A stretch of DNA of 64,000 nucleotides from Flavilitoribacter nigricans DSM 23189 = NBRC 102662. Its GTDB lineage: Bacteria > Bacteroidota > Bacteroidia > Chitinophagales > Saprospiraceae. This document shows, one piece after another, positions 44,678 through 53,316 of the stretch. The notes beneath the pieces were generated by a model. That model searched no databases, was not told where the DNA came from, and saw only the letters and a program-made list of their open reading frames with translations. The stretch's first letter is position 1; each line of letters opens with the position of its first letter. The translations under genes and the position numbers were made by a program. The stretch lies in the NCBI RefSeq assembly GCF_002646595.1, contig NZ_PDUD01000027.1, forward strand, positions 124,001 through 188,000, in the 5' to 3' direction.

Positions 44678-45268
44678 TTAATCTTCCCCCGGTGGAATTC
44701 TTGCACCTGAGGTGGCTCCGCCGCCGCCTGCTCCAGGGCCTAATTTTATATCAACCTGCCCGGCTAATATGAACGCAGTGGGATTTCCATTAGCTTTACG
44801 CCCAATTCTTCCCACCAAGGTCATTAAGCGGTGAGGTACAAACTGCTTTAAGCCCTCATTTCCCTCTAACGGGAATATTTCTTCGCCGAATACGAAAAGA
44901 GACACTGGAGGGTCATCTCCCAATTGCCGTTTTAGCGTGGCAATCAAATTTTGGAAATAACCGATTATGCCACCCGTATTTTGGGATGCATCTTTTCCCG
45001 GATTATCCGGATCGTAGCTGATCCAGGTAGCATCCACCAAATCCGGATCTTCGATATTGGTAACTCTTAGCGCAATCTGTTTACTTGGGGATTGAGCCAG
45101 GAGCAAATTCGCTCTCCAGTACTGGATGAGAAAAATCCTCTCATTATTGATACTCTGCCAATAGTTTATAATTTCCTGGTTCATTTGGGCAGGTGTGAAA
45201 ACACCCGGAGCTCCTGTGGGAAGCTGCTCAAGCTCATCATGTCCCGTTTCAATCTTGATTTCTGCCAT
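44678..45268 (-). CDS. Hypothetical protein with a Gly-rich C-terminal tail
   Basis: A 196-residue protein without signal peptide or membrane segment. It begins MAEIKIETGHDELEQLPTGA and has an alpha/beta pattern (FLIQYWRANLLLAQSPSKQI, VSLFVFGEEIF). The end (GPGAGGGGATSGARIPPGED) is flexible and Gly-rich. No family was recognised. It starts 37 bp after the stop of the cysteine protease gene on the same strand, so the two are probably co-expressed. An interaction or processing relation with the protease is possible; the Gly-rich tail is a candidate site, but no evidence goes beyond gene order. Confidence 0.68.
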   Translation of the reverse strand: MAEIKIETGHDELEQLPTGAPGVFTPAQMNQEIINYWQSINNERIFLIQYWRANLLLAQSPSKQIALRVTNIEDPDLVDATWISYDPDNPGKDASQNTGGIIGYFQNLIATLKRQLGDDPPVSLFVFGEEIFPLEGNEGLKQFVPHRLMTLVGRIGRKANGNPTAFILAGQVDIKLGPGAGGGGATSGARIPPGED

Positions 45269-45305
45269 AATTTCTTAGTTAGGTTTGTGATCTCATTTAA
45301 GAGGG

Positions 45306-46835
45306 TTAAAGTTTTCTTCGCCTGAACAGCTTATCCATCCGAAGTATTCCGTCATTCTGTAATATGTTCTGAACTTTCTCCCGATACTTTGGACTTTTAT
45401 CTATGAGTTTCGGCTGATCAAAATCCAGAACAAATTTTTCCAGACCTTTTAACAGATAGGGTTCCGGAATGCCCAGTATGCTATTTTGGTATTTTCCTCC
45501 ATAGAAGAAATATTTTGCATACCCTTCAGTTGGTAGGTAGTAGATCTCATTCTCATATGAGAATCGATAGAATTCAAAAGTATAGGGTGGAAACCGGACA
45601 ATGCTGTACCTGGTTTTTTTGCCATCAAAACTGGTGTCGTAAGGATTGTTGCTTAACCAAATTGTATCACCTCTTATCAGGGCCGGTTTGGGACTTATAT
45701 CATTAGCTAGTCTTATTTTTTCCACCGCACATTTACCCGTTTTTTCACTGCATACAATTGATGTACTTAAGGCAGGCTTTGATTTTATATAGGTTACTTC
45801 CCTGAGGTCTGTCTTCAAGATGGCATTGCTGTGAATTAGATTCTCCGTTTTTTTGGGAGTATTAAAAAAGTCATAATTAAATAATTCAATCTTGGTTTGA
45901 AAATGCCCCTTTTTCAAGTACTCGAGGAGAATTTCCTGGTCAAAAGTGCTTCCATTCGCAGTAGCCAGGAAATCATTTCTATTTCTGCGAATTATCTCCA
46001 GCAAAAGATTCTCCTTAGGATCAATGTATTTAATGGAATCGGGTATAGCTTCGCATGGATCACAGGTATTACCTTTTGGAAAGATGTGGTGAACCATTGA
46101 TAAAAGGATATTCATCCTTTCAACCAGGATGCCACCTACCGCATCCACAGCTTGGCCGGAAAGTGCATTTTCGTGCAGTAAATAAGACTCTCCATCACAG
46201 ACATCCCAGGGGTCCTGGATCATGAAATAATTTTCCAGGGTAGTTGCATCCGATCCAGTGACTGTGGTATATCCCTTTCCAACCGTTGCATGAACAAAGT
46301 TCTTTTTGGATTTGGTGGGTTCATCAACGGCACTGATGCTATAAAGGAAAATAACGGGGCGGCAATGGTCTATCTCGTAGGTGTATTGATCCCAGGTAAG
46401 TTTCCGGTGATCCTCCATGGAGTAAAAATCATTCTCGGTAAATAAGATATCTATAAAGGACTTTTCGTAAAAGTTAGTTTCAACAGGCCCCATTCCAAAG
46501 TTAGTGGTGTACGAAAAGGAGTAGGGGATATTCAAATTACATGCTGATGGATAAGTTGCCGGAGCTGGATCCGCACATGGGTCTATACAAAAATCGGAAC
46601 AGTCAGCAGCAGGATCTATTTGAGCAACATTCATGTATTGTTCGACCAACATACATTGTCTAGAAGTATTAATAGGCTGATGGTATTCCATGATCATGTC
46701 CATACTGGCAGCCCAGCACCACAATCCGGATTTTTGACTGTAATCAGGAACCGCCAGTTCCTTATGTTGACCATTTGCCAAGCAAATGGCGGATAGCATG
46801 AGGTATGAAAAAAGATGTAATCTTTTAAATGTCAT
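45306..46835 (-). CDS. Secreted papain-like cysteine protease (C39-like/AvrRpt2-like)
   Basis: A 509-residue protein with a signal peptide (LFSYLMLSAICLANG). Residues 30-220 form a papain-like fold: the catalytic C40 in KSGLWCWAASMDMIMEY, H182 in NFVHATVGKGY, and D208 in FMIQDPWD. The WCWAASM context with Met-Ile and a late HA-GKGY pair is typical of C39-like and AvrRpt2-type peptidases. A Cys-rich insert (CSDFCIDPCADP) follows the active-site helix. The C-terminal half (about 260-509) is unrecognised. The gene is AT-rich. It probably acts outside the cytoplasm; its substrate is unknown, and the next gene on the strand encodes a Gly-tailed partner candidate. Confidence 0.85.
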   Translation of the reverse strand: MTFKRLHLFSYLMLSAICLANGQHKELAVPDYSQKSGLWCWAASMDMIMEYHQPINTSRQCMLVEQYMNVAQIDPAADCSDFCIDPCADPAPATYPSACNLNIPYSFSYTTNFGMGPVETNFYEKSFIDILFTENDFYSMEDHRKLTWDQYTYEIDHCRPVIFLYSISAVDEPTKSKKNFVHATVGKGYTTVTGSDATTLENYFMIQDPWDVCDGESYLLHENALSGQAVDAVGGILVERMNILLSMVHHIFPKGNTCDPCEAIPDSIKYIDPKENLLLEIIRRNRNDFLATANGSTFDQEILLEYLKKGHFQTKIELFNYDFFNTPKKTENLIHSNAILKTDLREVTYIKSKPALSTSIVCSEKTGKCAVEKIRLANDISPKPALIRGDTIWLSNNPYDTSFDGKKTRYSIVRFPPYTFEFYRFSYENEIYYLPTEGYAKYFFYGGKYQNSILGIPEPYLLKGLEKFVLDFDQPKLIDKSPKYREKVQNILQNDGILRMDKLFRRRKL

Positions 46836-46969
46836 TTTGTTAGGTTAATTCAGGTTTTAGCAATTTAATCTGCACCGAGAGCAATTATTTTGAATTTGAA
46901 CGAAAAGCATGATTCCAACCTATTGGGAGGAATCGTCGTTAGCCTCCAATGGGTGGCTCCCAACTGGAA

Positions 46970-47614
46970 TTAGATCAGATGATTCTTTAGCGCTTTCACC
47001 ACCGCTTCTGTCATCGAATTGACGTGCAGCTTTTTGTAGATATTTTTTATGTGGAAGTGCACGGCGTGGTAATTCTTATTCAGCCGGTCTTCGATCATTT
47101 TATAGCTCAATCCGTCGGCCATACACTGCAGTACCTTTTTCTCTGTCGGTGTCAGTTCCACGTATTCCACCTGGCTGGTGACCACATTGTTCTGAAAAAA
47201 GGTGATCACTTTGGAAGCGATTGCGGGAGAGAAATAGCCGCCACCGGCGTGTACATCGTAAATGGCGTTCTCGGTCGCCTCCAGACCGGCCGATTTCAGG
47301 ACATAACCCGAAGCCCCGGCGCACATGGCCGCGAAGATCTTGTGGTCATCCTGGAAAGCCGTCTGGATCAGGATCTTGGTATCCGGTTCCGATTTTTTGA
47401 TCTGTTGCATGGCCTCGATACCGGAAATGCCCGGCATTTCGATGTCCATCAGCACCACATCCGGGCGGTGCTGACGGATGAGTGTTAGGGCTTCAATAGC
47501 ATTCGGGAAACAGGCAGCCATATATATGGTATTAGAGCCGTCAAAATAGAGTTCCAGCGATTCGCTGAACTTCGGATTGTCTTCGAATAATATGACTCGG
47601 ATAGCGTCTTTCAT
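46970..47614 (-). CDS. LuxR/NarL-type response regulator
   Basis: A 214-residue regulator. The receiver domain has the acidic residues E11-D12 and phosphoacceptor D57 in VLMDIEMPGISG, with the conserved Lys in GYVLKSAGLE. A LuxR-type helix-turn-helix is at the end (LTPTEKKVLQCMADGLSYKM, then HFHIKNIYKKLHVNSMTEAV). Its partner is the kinase 109 bp upstream on the same strand. The protease/Gly-tail genes start 134 bp further downstream and could be its regulon, but I saw no operator motif. Confidence 0.95.
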   Translation of the reverse strand: MKDAIRVILFEDNPKFSESLELYFDGSNTIYMAACFPNAIEALTLIRQHRPDVVLMDIEMPGISGIEAMQQIKKSEPDTKILIQTAFQDDHKIFAAMCAGASGYVLKSAGLEATENAIYDVHAGGGYFSPAIASKVITFFQNNVVTSQVEYVELTPTEKKVLQCMADGLSYKMIEDRLNKNYHAVHFHIKNIYKKLHVNSMTEAVVKALKNHLI

Positions 47615-47723
47615 AAGGGGCCCGGTTTCGGGCTAAGCTAGGTTTTTAAAGGTGTTTATGGTACTCCCAAATTTGGGAGCATAATTTTAGTTTGGGATTT
47701 GACCAACGCCATTCTTTTGGCAC

Positions 47724-48971
47724 CTATGCCAGGCTGTGTATGGTCATATGAGTGTGTGCTCCGGCTCCGGGGGCCGAATCCAGCTTCAGGTCAATAAAAT
47801 TTTCCCTGGCCCGGTTCCGGAAATTTTTGAGCCCGTTGCCCCGGTGCAGAACATCAGGATCAAAACCCACACCGTTATCCTGTACGGCAATCGTTAAACT
47901 GGTCCGGTTATTGCGAATGTCCACGGATACCTGGCTGGCCCCGGAATGCTTCACAATGTTGTTGATCACCTCCTTGAACATCATGAACATGGCGTGCCGC
48001 TGTTGCATGTCCATCTGGATCGGATGCTGCGTATCGTAGTGGCTTTCGTAGGAAAGCTCTATGTCTTTGGCTCCCAGCATTAAAAAGGCAAATTCCCGCA
48101 TCTTCACCAGTAATTCTTCGATGGAATCGTTGAGCGGGTTGATCGCCCAGACCGTATCCTGCAGGTTGGTGATGGTATCCCGGGTGTAATTCTTGATCCT
48201 TTCGATAATTTTACTTCGGGCACTGCTGTCTTGTTGATCGTGCCGCTTTTTGAGGAGGTCCGTCAGGTTGTTGATCGCCCCGAGATTGGCACCTACGTCA
48301 TCGTGTAGATCGCTGGCGATCTGGTTGCGTACCATCTCCAGGCGCAGACTCCGGCGGGAGCGGTCTAATGCCAGGAAATAAGCAATGGTGAAAAGGATCA
48401 ATAACAGACAAAATATCAGTAGGGGTTGGAACCACCATTCTTCACGAATATTCTCCTTCCCAGGCTTTGCAGGAAAAAAGACAAGAAAGCTCATATCTTC
48501 CTTAGTGATCGGATGGCGTATTTTTAGTTTATATTGGCGGCTGCTTAGATTAGTGTACCTGACAATATTGTACTGCATGTGGTTCCAATCATCTTCAAAA
48601 CCGACCAACCTGTAATTGACACCAGTTTTAAGGCTATCCTCAGGGAGCCCAATCTCAATTTCAATTTCCTTTATAGGTGGAAGATCTATTTGTCCGTTAA
48701 CCTGGTAAAGACTATCGATACTTCTTCGATCCAGGGTATGCTCGTCATTATAGCTGATCTTTTTAATGTAGTAACCGGAATCATTACCAGCCAATGCCGG
48801 CTGGCTGGATAACAAGCCAACCACCAGGATCAACCCACAAATAATACGAGCGGGAATAATAGCAATAGGCAACGGCCGACGGAACGTCGCCGTGAAAAGG
48901 AAAACCGGGGTATAGAACGAAGGCCTTTTTTTTCCTGAACCTTCGTTTGGGGTAAAGCGGAATGGTGTCAT
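47724..48971 (-). CDS. Sensor histidine kinase of the HisKA_3 type
   Basis: A 415-residue kinase from the ATG at 48971; this start omits 29 residues of a longer frame that lacks any signal or domain. A hydrophobic N-terminus is followed by a periplasmic domain with Y_Y_Y-like character (GVNYRLVGFEDDWNHMQYN), one membrane helix (LLIFCLLLILFTIAYFLALD), the HisKA_3 phosphorylation motif IASDLHDDVGANLGAINNL and an ATPase domain (EVINNIVKHSGAS, DNGVGFDP, GLKNFRNRA). It pairs with the LuxR-type regulator downstream. The Y_Y_Y module without its beta-propeller is a truncated form of the usual reg_prop sensors. Confidence 0.92.
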   Translation of the reverse strand: MTPFRFTPNEGSGKKRPSFYTPVFLFTATFRRPLPIAIIPARIICGLILVVGLLSSQPALAGNDSGYYIKKISYNDEHTLDRRSIDSLYQVNGQIDLPPIKEIEIEIGLPEDSLKTGVNYRLVGFEDDWNHMQYNIVRYTNLSSRQYKLKIRHPITKEDMSFLVFFPAKPGKENIREEWWFQPLLIFCLLLILFTIAYFLALDRSRRSLRLEMVRNQIASDLHDDVGANLGAINNLTDLLKKRHDQQDSSARSKIIERIKNYTRDTITNLQDTVWAINPLNDSIEELLVKMREFAFLMLGAKDIELSYESHYDTQHPIQMDMQQRHAMFMMFKEVINNIVKHSGASQVSVDIRNNRTSLTIAVQDNGVGFDPDVLHRGNGLKNFRNRARENFIDLKLDSAPGAGAHTHMTIHSLA

Positions 48972-49334
48972 GCTGGGGATAATGGTTATACTGCTGTAAT
49001 TATTTGGGTTTTTAAGTTTTTTAGAGAGCAGTTTGGCGCAGGCGGGGATATTACCCACAAGCGAGAGATAATAGTTAGAATACCAACCCTTTTACCTGGG
49101 ATCAGACCACCGCTGCCAAATGCGGACAGGCTGATACGAGCGAGCTAATTAATCATGGGAAAATTGGAAGATAGTAGTGCAGTAGATTCAATTACGGAGG
49201 ACAAGTAGCCTTTCAAATTTAATCAAATTTTTTCATAATGTGTAAAGACAGGCTAACATTTTGTTAATGTCCATACACCGGAACTTTAATAAAAAGTTCC
49301 TTTTTTTGCCCAGAATCCTGAAAAAACACCTAAA
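48972..49334. other. Divergent intergenic region
   Basis: About 360 bp between the kinase and the DUF481 gene. It contains the hairpin plus T-run at 49280-49307. No further feature is clear. Confidence 0.5.
49280..49307 (+). terminator. Terminator-like hairpin in the leader of the DUF481 gene
   Basis: An 8-bp stem (GGAACTTT and AAAGTTCC, 49280-49287 and 49293-49300) with a 5-base loop, followed by seven T residues. It ends 27 bases before the ATG at 49335, so it could act as an attenuator for that gene or merely end a small RNA. Confidence 0.55.
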
Positions 49335-50123
49335 ATGAAGAAAATCTACCTTTTACCTTTTCTTTTGTTGTGCAGTATGGCCACTTTCGCCCAGATCGTC
49401 AATATCGAATCGCTGCGGATGAATGCAAAGGACAAAAAATTGAGCGGCATCGTCGATCTGGATTTTGCCATCCGGAAAAATAAAGCCGGGCAGACCGTCG
49501 TGATCGGTACGGACGTCGGTGCCCAGTGGAATCTCGGCCGGAAAAACCGGCTCATCTTTTTGTCCGGTTATCACCTTACCCAATTCAATGATACGGACGA
49601 TCCGACGGCGCCGTCCCGCAATTTCAACAATCAGGCTTTCGGCCATTTTCGCTACAATATCGACCTCAGCAAAACCATTGCCCTGGAAGCCTACAGCCAG
49701 GCCCAGTGGGATGAAGTGCAGGAAATAGATATCCGCTTCCTCAACGGTGCCGGACTCCGCTTTGAACTGCTGCAGAATGATACCGCTTCCTTCTACTTCG
49801 GCCTGAGCTATATGCTGGAGTACGAAGAGACCAGCGAACGCCCCGAAGCCATTACCACCAATGAGCACCAGCGGCTGAGTACCTACGTATCCGGCCAATT
49901 AGGGCTGAACCCTTTTCTCAACTTCAACTACGTGCTGTACTTTCAGCCCCGCCCCGCGGAACTGGAAGATTTTCGCATTTCCTCCAACGTCGGATTGTCC
50001 ATCCGTTTGAGTCGCAAGGTGAATTTTACGACCTCGGCCTCCCTGCTATTCGACAGTCGCCCGCCGAGTACGGTGCCTAAAACCCAGTATTTTCTGAGCA
50101 ACGGCATCCGTATGGATTTTTAG
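49335..50123 (+). CDS. DUF481-family outer-membrane protein
   Basis: A 262-residue protein with a signal peptide (KKIYLLPFLLLCSMATFAQ). The mature part is a chain of amphipathic beta strands (SGIVDLDFAIRKNKAGQTVV, FGHFRYNIDLSKTIALEAYS, LSIRLSRKVNFTTSASLLFD), consistent with a small outer-membrane barrel of the DUF481 type ending in an aromatic residue (RMDF). The family is linked to salt- or stress-induced surface proteins, but function is not established. It lies divergently from the sensor kinase and downstream of a terminator-like hairpin. Confidence 0.82.
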   Translation: MKKIYLLPFLLLCSMATFAQIVNIESLRMNAKDKKLSGIVDLDFAIRKNKAGQTVVIGTDVGAQWNLGRKNRLIFLSGYHLTQFNDTDDPTAPSRNFNNQAFGHFRYNIDLSKTIALEAYSQAQWDEVQEIDIRFLNGAGLRFELLQNDTASFYFGLSYMLEYEETSERPEAITTNEHQRLSTYVSGQLGLNPFLNFNYVLYFQPRPAELEDFRISSNVGLSIRLSRKVNFTTSASLLFDSRPPSTVPKTQYFLSNGIRMDF

Positions 50124-50305
50124 GAGCTACCTTTTGTAATATAATTTTTTCACATCTGTGGAACTAAGCTTTTTCGCGCACCGTTTTGTGGATGTCGGCC
50201 TTTAACGGGCCGGTTCTATGCAAAAGAGATAAACGTACGCTTTCATAATAAAACCCGTTCTTTCTGATGAAAAACAAAAGTCTACTGCTTTTGGGCACCT
50301 AACTG

Positions 50306-51190
50306 TTGCTCTTACTTCCGGCCTGCCGGGATAATGCTCCGCTCGTATTGGAACCGGTCCGGACCGAACCCAGCAGCCATCTGGGCTACGGTGTCTGGGT
50401 CAGTGTCCCCTACGGATTTCGGGAAGCCAGTTCCTACAATGGCTTTCAGAACACTGCTGCTACCGCTTCCATCTCCCTGCAGGTGAATGAGATCCCTCCG
50501 GTCGCGATGAAGAAAAATTTTGATCCGGAGCTGCTGGCCCGCAGGAAAACCGAACTACTGGAAATGCGACCGGTTTACTACGGCGATTTCGACAGCGCTT
50601 TTTTCGCCGTCGTGCGGGATAAGCGCAAGAGGACCATTCGTTATCTGCTTTGCGTCAGCGACGGCACCCGGACTTATAACATTAAGGCCTTTTGCTTCGA
50701 AGATCAGGCCGGTCTTTACGGCAGTGCGTTGAAAAATGCCCTGCTTACGGCTTATATTGGCGAGTACGAGGAAGAAAAAGAAGAAAAAGATCCATTCCAG
50801 CTCGCCGGAGTGGTGGATGCACAGACCATCGTTTTCACCCGGGACGGAAAATTTCCGACGGAGGCCGAAGATCAGGCGAAACTGGAAATAGAGCGGCTGG
50901 ATGAAAGTCGCAGCTTCCTGTCCAGGGAAGAGCGGTACGAACTGGTCCGCAACGAAATGGAAAAACTAACCCAAAACCGACCGCAGACGGTTCAGCACGA
51001 TCCCCTGAAGAACGGGGTTTTCCTCTACGCATCGGGCTACGGCGAAGCCCAAAGTGTCTACGTGGCACTACTGGTCGATGCGGACGGCAGCTCTACAGTT
51101 ATCAGGGGCACGGGCACTACTTCCAGTAGCGTCAGTGAAATAGAAGAGTTTGTCCGGGCCAGCTTTTTAAAAACCGTTATCAAATACTGA
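50306..51190 (+). CDS. Lipoprotein-type protein whose signal peptide is broken by a stop codon
   Basis: Upstream, the frame starts normally with ATG at 50267 (MKNKSLLLLGT) but meets TAA at 50300-50302; it then continues LLLLLPACRD, with lipobox Cys at residue 20. The intact remaining frame, 294 residues from the TTG at 50306, has an alpha/beta character (PYGFREASSYNGFQ, FFAVVRDKRKRTIRYLLCVS, YVALLVDADGSSTVI). No family was recognised. Only one base would need to differ to restore the full lipoprotein. Either the gene is inactive, translation restarts at TTG without a proper signal, or the stop is a sequencing error. It is 14 bp upstream of the primase-like gene. Confidence 0.6.
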   Translation: MLLLPACRDNAPLVLEPVRTEPSSHLGYGVWVSVPYGFREASSYNGFQNTAATASISLQVNEIPPVAMKKNFDPELLARRKTELLEMRPVYYGDFDSAFFAVVRDKRKRTIRYLLCVSDGTRTYNIKAFCFEDQAGLYGSALKNALLTAYIGEYEEEKEEKDPFQLAGVVDAQTIVFTRDGKFPTEAEDQAKLEIERLDESRSFLSREERYELVRNEMEKLTQNRPQTVQHDPLKNGVFLYASGYGEAQSVYVALLVDADGSSTVIRGTGTTSSSVSEIEEFVRASFLKTVIKY

Positions 51191-51204
51191 TCAATATTCA
51201 GCTT

Positions 51205-51879
51205 ATGAATTACCAGATCATCACCGATCCGGAGCAATTACACAAATTTATCGAGTGGCTCCCGGACCTGGAGGAAGACGAAAAGTATTACTGCTGCCTC
51301 TTTTCGCGCAAGAAATACACGCCGGATGGGCAGCAGCGGCACGATAAAACCCAGCTGAAAAGATTCCTCACGGATAAAACGCGACTGTATAATAAGATCC
51401 GGCAACTCGAGGTGCCGCTGGGAGCTTATGAACTGAAAAAAACGACGGCCAGCCAGGAATCCCTGGCCATGTATATCAATCCCAACCCCCGAAATCTGCG
51501 CCTGGCTGCTTTCGAGGGGATCATTGAGCTGACCCGCCTGTTGAAGAACAATGATAAACGATTCAATCCGCAGGCGGAGATCCTCAACTGTATCCAGCAA
51601 AGTCACAGTCGCAAGGTCTACCTGGATTTCGATGTGGATACCAAGGATTTTGATTTTGACCAACTGGCCAAAGTGATCAATCCTTCCTGTCTGGATATTC
51701 TGGAAACCCGGGGTGGTTTCCACGTCCTCGTGCGGATTGCAGAGATTGATCCGACTTTCAAAAAATCATTCTACAATGACATCATGGCGCTGGGTGTGGA
51801 CCAATCGGGAGATCAGTTGCTGCCGGTTCCGGGTTGTGTCCAGGGTGGATTCACCCCCCGCTTTGTCCGTAAATTTTAG
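51205..51879 (+). CDS. Protein with primase-polymerase (AEP)-like motifs
   Basis: A 224-residue protein of unknown family. Two motifs of the archaeo-eukaryotic primase superfamily appear in the right order: a hydrophobic strand ending in a DxD-type cluster (KVYLDFDVD; D141, D143, D145) and a G-x-H strand (TRGGFHVLVRI; H173). An acidic residue (D199 in GVDQSGDQ) precedes PVPGCVQGG, a Pro/Gly-rich segment often near the third motif. The N-terminal 130 residues are helical and charged. If right, it is a small stand-alone catalytic core without helicase or zinc domain. It follows the disrupted lipoprotein gene by 14 bp and overlaps the end of the convergent VTT gene by 4 bp. Confidence 0.6.
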   Translation: MNYQIITDPEQLHKFIEWLPDLEEDEKYYCCLFSRKKYTPDGQQRHDKTQLKRFLTDKTRLYNKIRQLEVPLGAYELKKTTASQESLAMYINPNPRNLRLAAFEGIIELTRLLKNNDKRFNPQAEILNCIQQSHSRKVYLDFDVDTKDFDFDQLAKVINPSCLDILETRGGFHVLVRIAEIDPTFKKSFYNDIMALGVDQSGDQLLPVPGCVQGGFTPRFVRKF

Positions 51880-52532
51880 GGCGTATCCGGCAATTCCGCC
51901 TCTTGCTGCAAGCGGCGTAAAAAATGTCGGGCAATAAGCCACAGGACGGGAGGCAAACCCGCACTGATAATGATGGCCAATAAGGGATGCTCGATGCCGG
52001 TGTAACCGATATAGGCAAAAACGAAACCCAGGGGAATGGATCCGCAGGCCAGTGCGATCAGAAAGGGTCGCCAGCCCATACGGTTGAGGCCAGCCATACA
52101 GGCCACAATCTCCGGCAGCACCGGCAGCCAGCGGGAAATGGCCACGATCCAGCCTCCGTTCTTCCGAAAGGTTCGTTCTCCTTTTTCCAGATCTTTTTCG
52201 CCCAGTATCCAGCGGGCACCCTTTCGTCCCAGACTCCGGCTGAGCCCGAATGCCAGCAGGCCGGACAGGAAACTCCCCAGCGCCGAGAGCAGGCCGCCCC
52301 AAAGCGGGCCGTACAGATAACCCATCGCCGCCATGATAACCGTTGCGGGAAGCGGCAGGAACAGATCGCCGATCAACAGCAGGATGGCCACCAGCCAGGC
52401 CCATGTCCCGAAACTTTCCAGGATCTCCACCGAGCCGCTTTCACTGAACATCTGGGTGAACCAGTCGCCCCAGATAATAAAAGGTACTATGATAAAAATG
52501 GCCAGTACGCCAAAAACGAGCCAGTTACGCAT
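51876..52532 (-). CDS. VTT/DedA-family membrane protein
   Basis: A 218-residue inner-membrane protein with about five hydrophobic helices. The family motifs are visible as LLLIGDLFLPLPATVIMAAM with GYLYGPLWGGLLSALGSFL, and as FRKNGGWIVAISRWLPVLPE, where the R-x-x-P of DedA proteins is present. VTT/DedA proteins are lipid scramblases or transporters, with roles in undecaprenyl-phosphate and phospholipid recycling. Its 3' end overlaps the convergent primase-like gene by 4 bp. The promoter side to the right shows no clear consensus. Confidence 0.93.
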   Translation of the reverse strand: MRNWLVFGVLAIFIIVPFIIWGDWFTQMFSESGSVEILESFGTWAWLVAILLLIGDLFLPLPATVIMAAMGYLYGPLWGGLLSALGSFLSGLLAFGLSRSLGRKGARWILGEKDLEKGERTFRKNGGWIVAISRWLPVLPEIVACMAGLNRMGWRPFLIALACGSIPLGFVFAYIGYTGIEHPLLAIIISAGLPPVLWLIARHFLRRLQQEAELPDTP

Positions 52533-52795
52533 ATTTGGATTTTCCTTTTGTCAGGATAGTTTTTCGGAAATATAATTCGATATTGGCAGATCTACGGAAT
52601 AAAAATTCCAATTTGCTACAGAATATTGCAACTTGCCATTTCGCCGGTACTACTGGAAGCGGTCCGAAAGGACGGTTGATATTGCCCGGCGGAAAAGGGT
52701 AGGGGAGTCGTACGGGAGCCCGCACGATGTGTATCGTCTCGTGCCAAACCCGGTTCTTCTTTGCCCGGCAAACTGGATTAAAACGTTATAAAGTC

Positions 52796-53242
52796 ATGCC
52801 CAAACCGCAAGCCGCACCGGTAGATCCCTCCCGCTTGCCCGAACTGGCCGCCGAGGTGATTCGCAAAGCCAAATTCCCCATGCTGGCTACCGTGGACGGT
52901 GATCAGCCGCGGGTACGTCCGGTATCCCCCGTTCGGGTGGATGGTTTCACCGTTTACATCGCCAACCTGCGATCCTACCAGAAAACGGACCAGATCGCGG
53001 CCAACCCGCAAGTGGAGTTATGCTATCTGGAACCCGATCACGATCAGGTACGGATCAGCGGTCGGGCGGAGGTCGTAACGGACCGGGCCCTGATCGAAGA
53101 GATCTGGCAGGCCAACCGACTATTGGGACATTACCTCGGCTCCATGGATAATCCCGAATTCATACTCTACCGGGTCATCCCCGAGCGCGTCACGTTTATG
53201 CGGGAGTGGGCGCTGGAATACTGGGAGGTGCCATTACCATAA
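52796..53242 (+). CDS. Pyridoxamine 5'-phosphate oxidase-like FMN-binding protein
   Basis: A 148-residue protein from ATG 52796, where the family N-terminus begins. It has the split-barrel signature (KFPMLATVDGDQPRVRPVSP, then VDGFTVYIANLRSYQKTDQI, and NPQVELCYLEPD), typical of the PNPOx-like family that binds FMN or F420. Short members often reduce or detoxify small compounds, or bind haem, rather than make pyridoxal phosphate. The specific reaction is unknown. The following hydrolase gene begins 74 bp later in the same direction. Confidence 0.88.
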   Translation: MPKPQAAPVDPSRLPELAAEVIRKAKFPMLATVDGDQPRVRPVSPVRVDGFTVYIANLRSYQKTDQIAANPQVELCYLEPDHDQVRISGRAEVVTDRALIEEIWQANRLLGHYLGSMDNPEFILYRVIPERVTFMREWALEYWEVPLP

Positions 53243-53316
53243 GTGGCGGCGGGATTCGGATACCGGAAAGGTGTACCGGCTCCCAAATACTGAATACCAA
53301 ACTAAAAAATGAAAAC

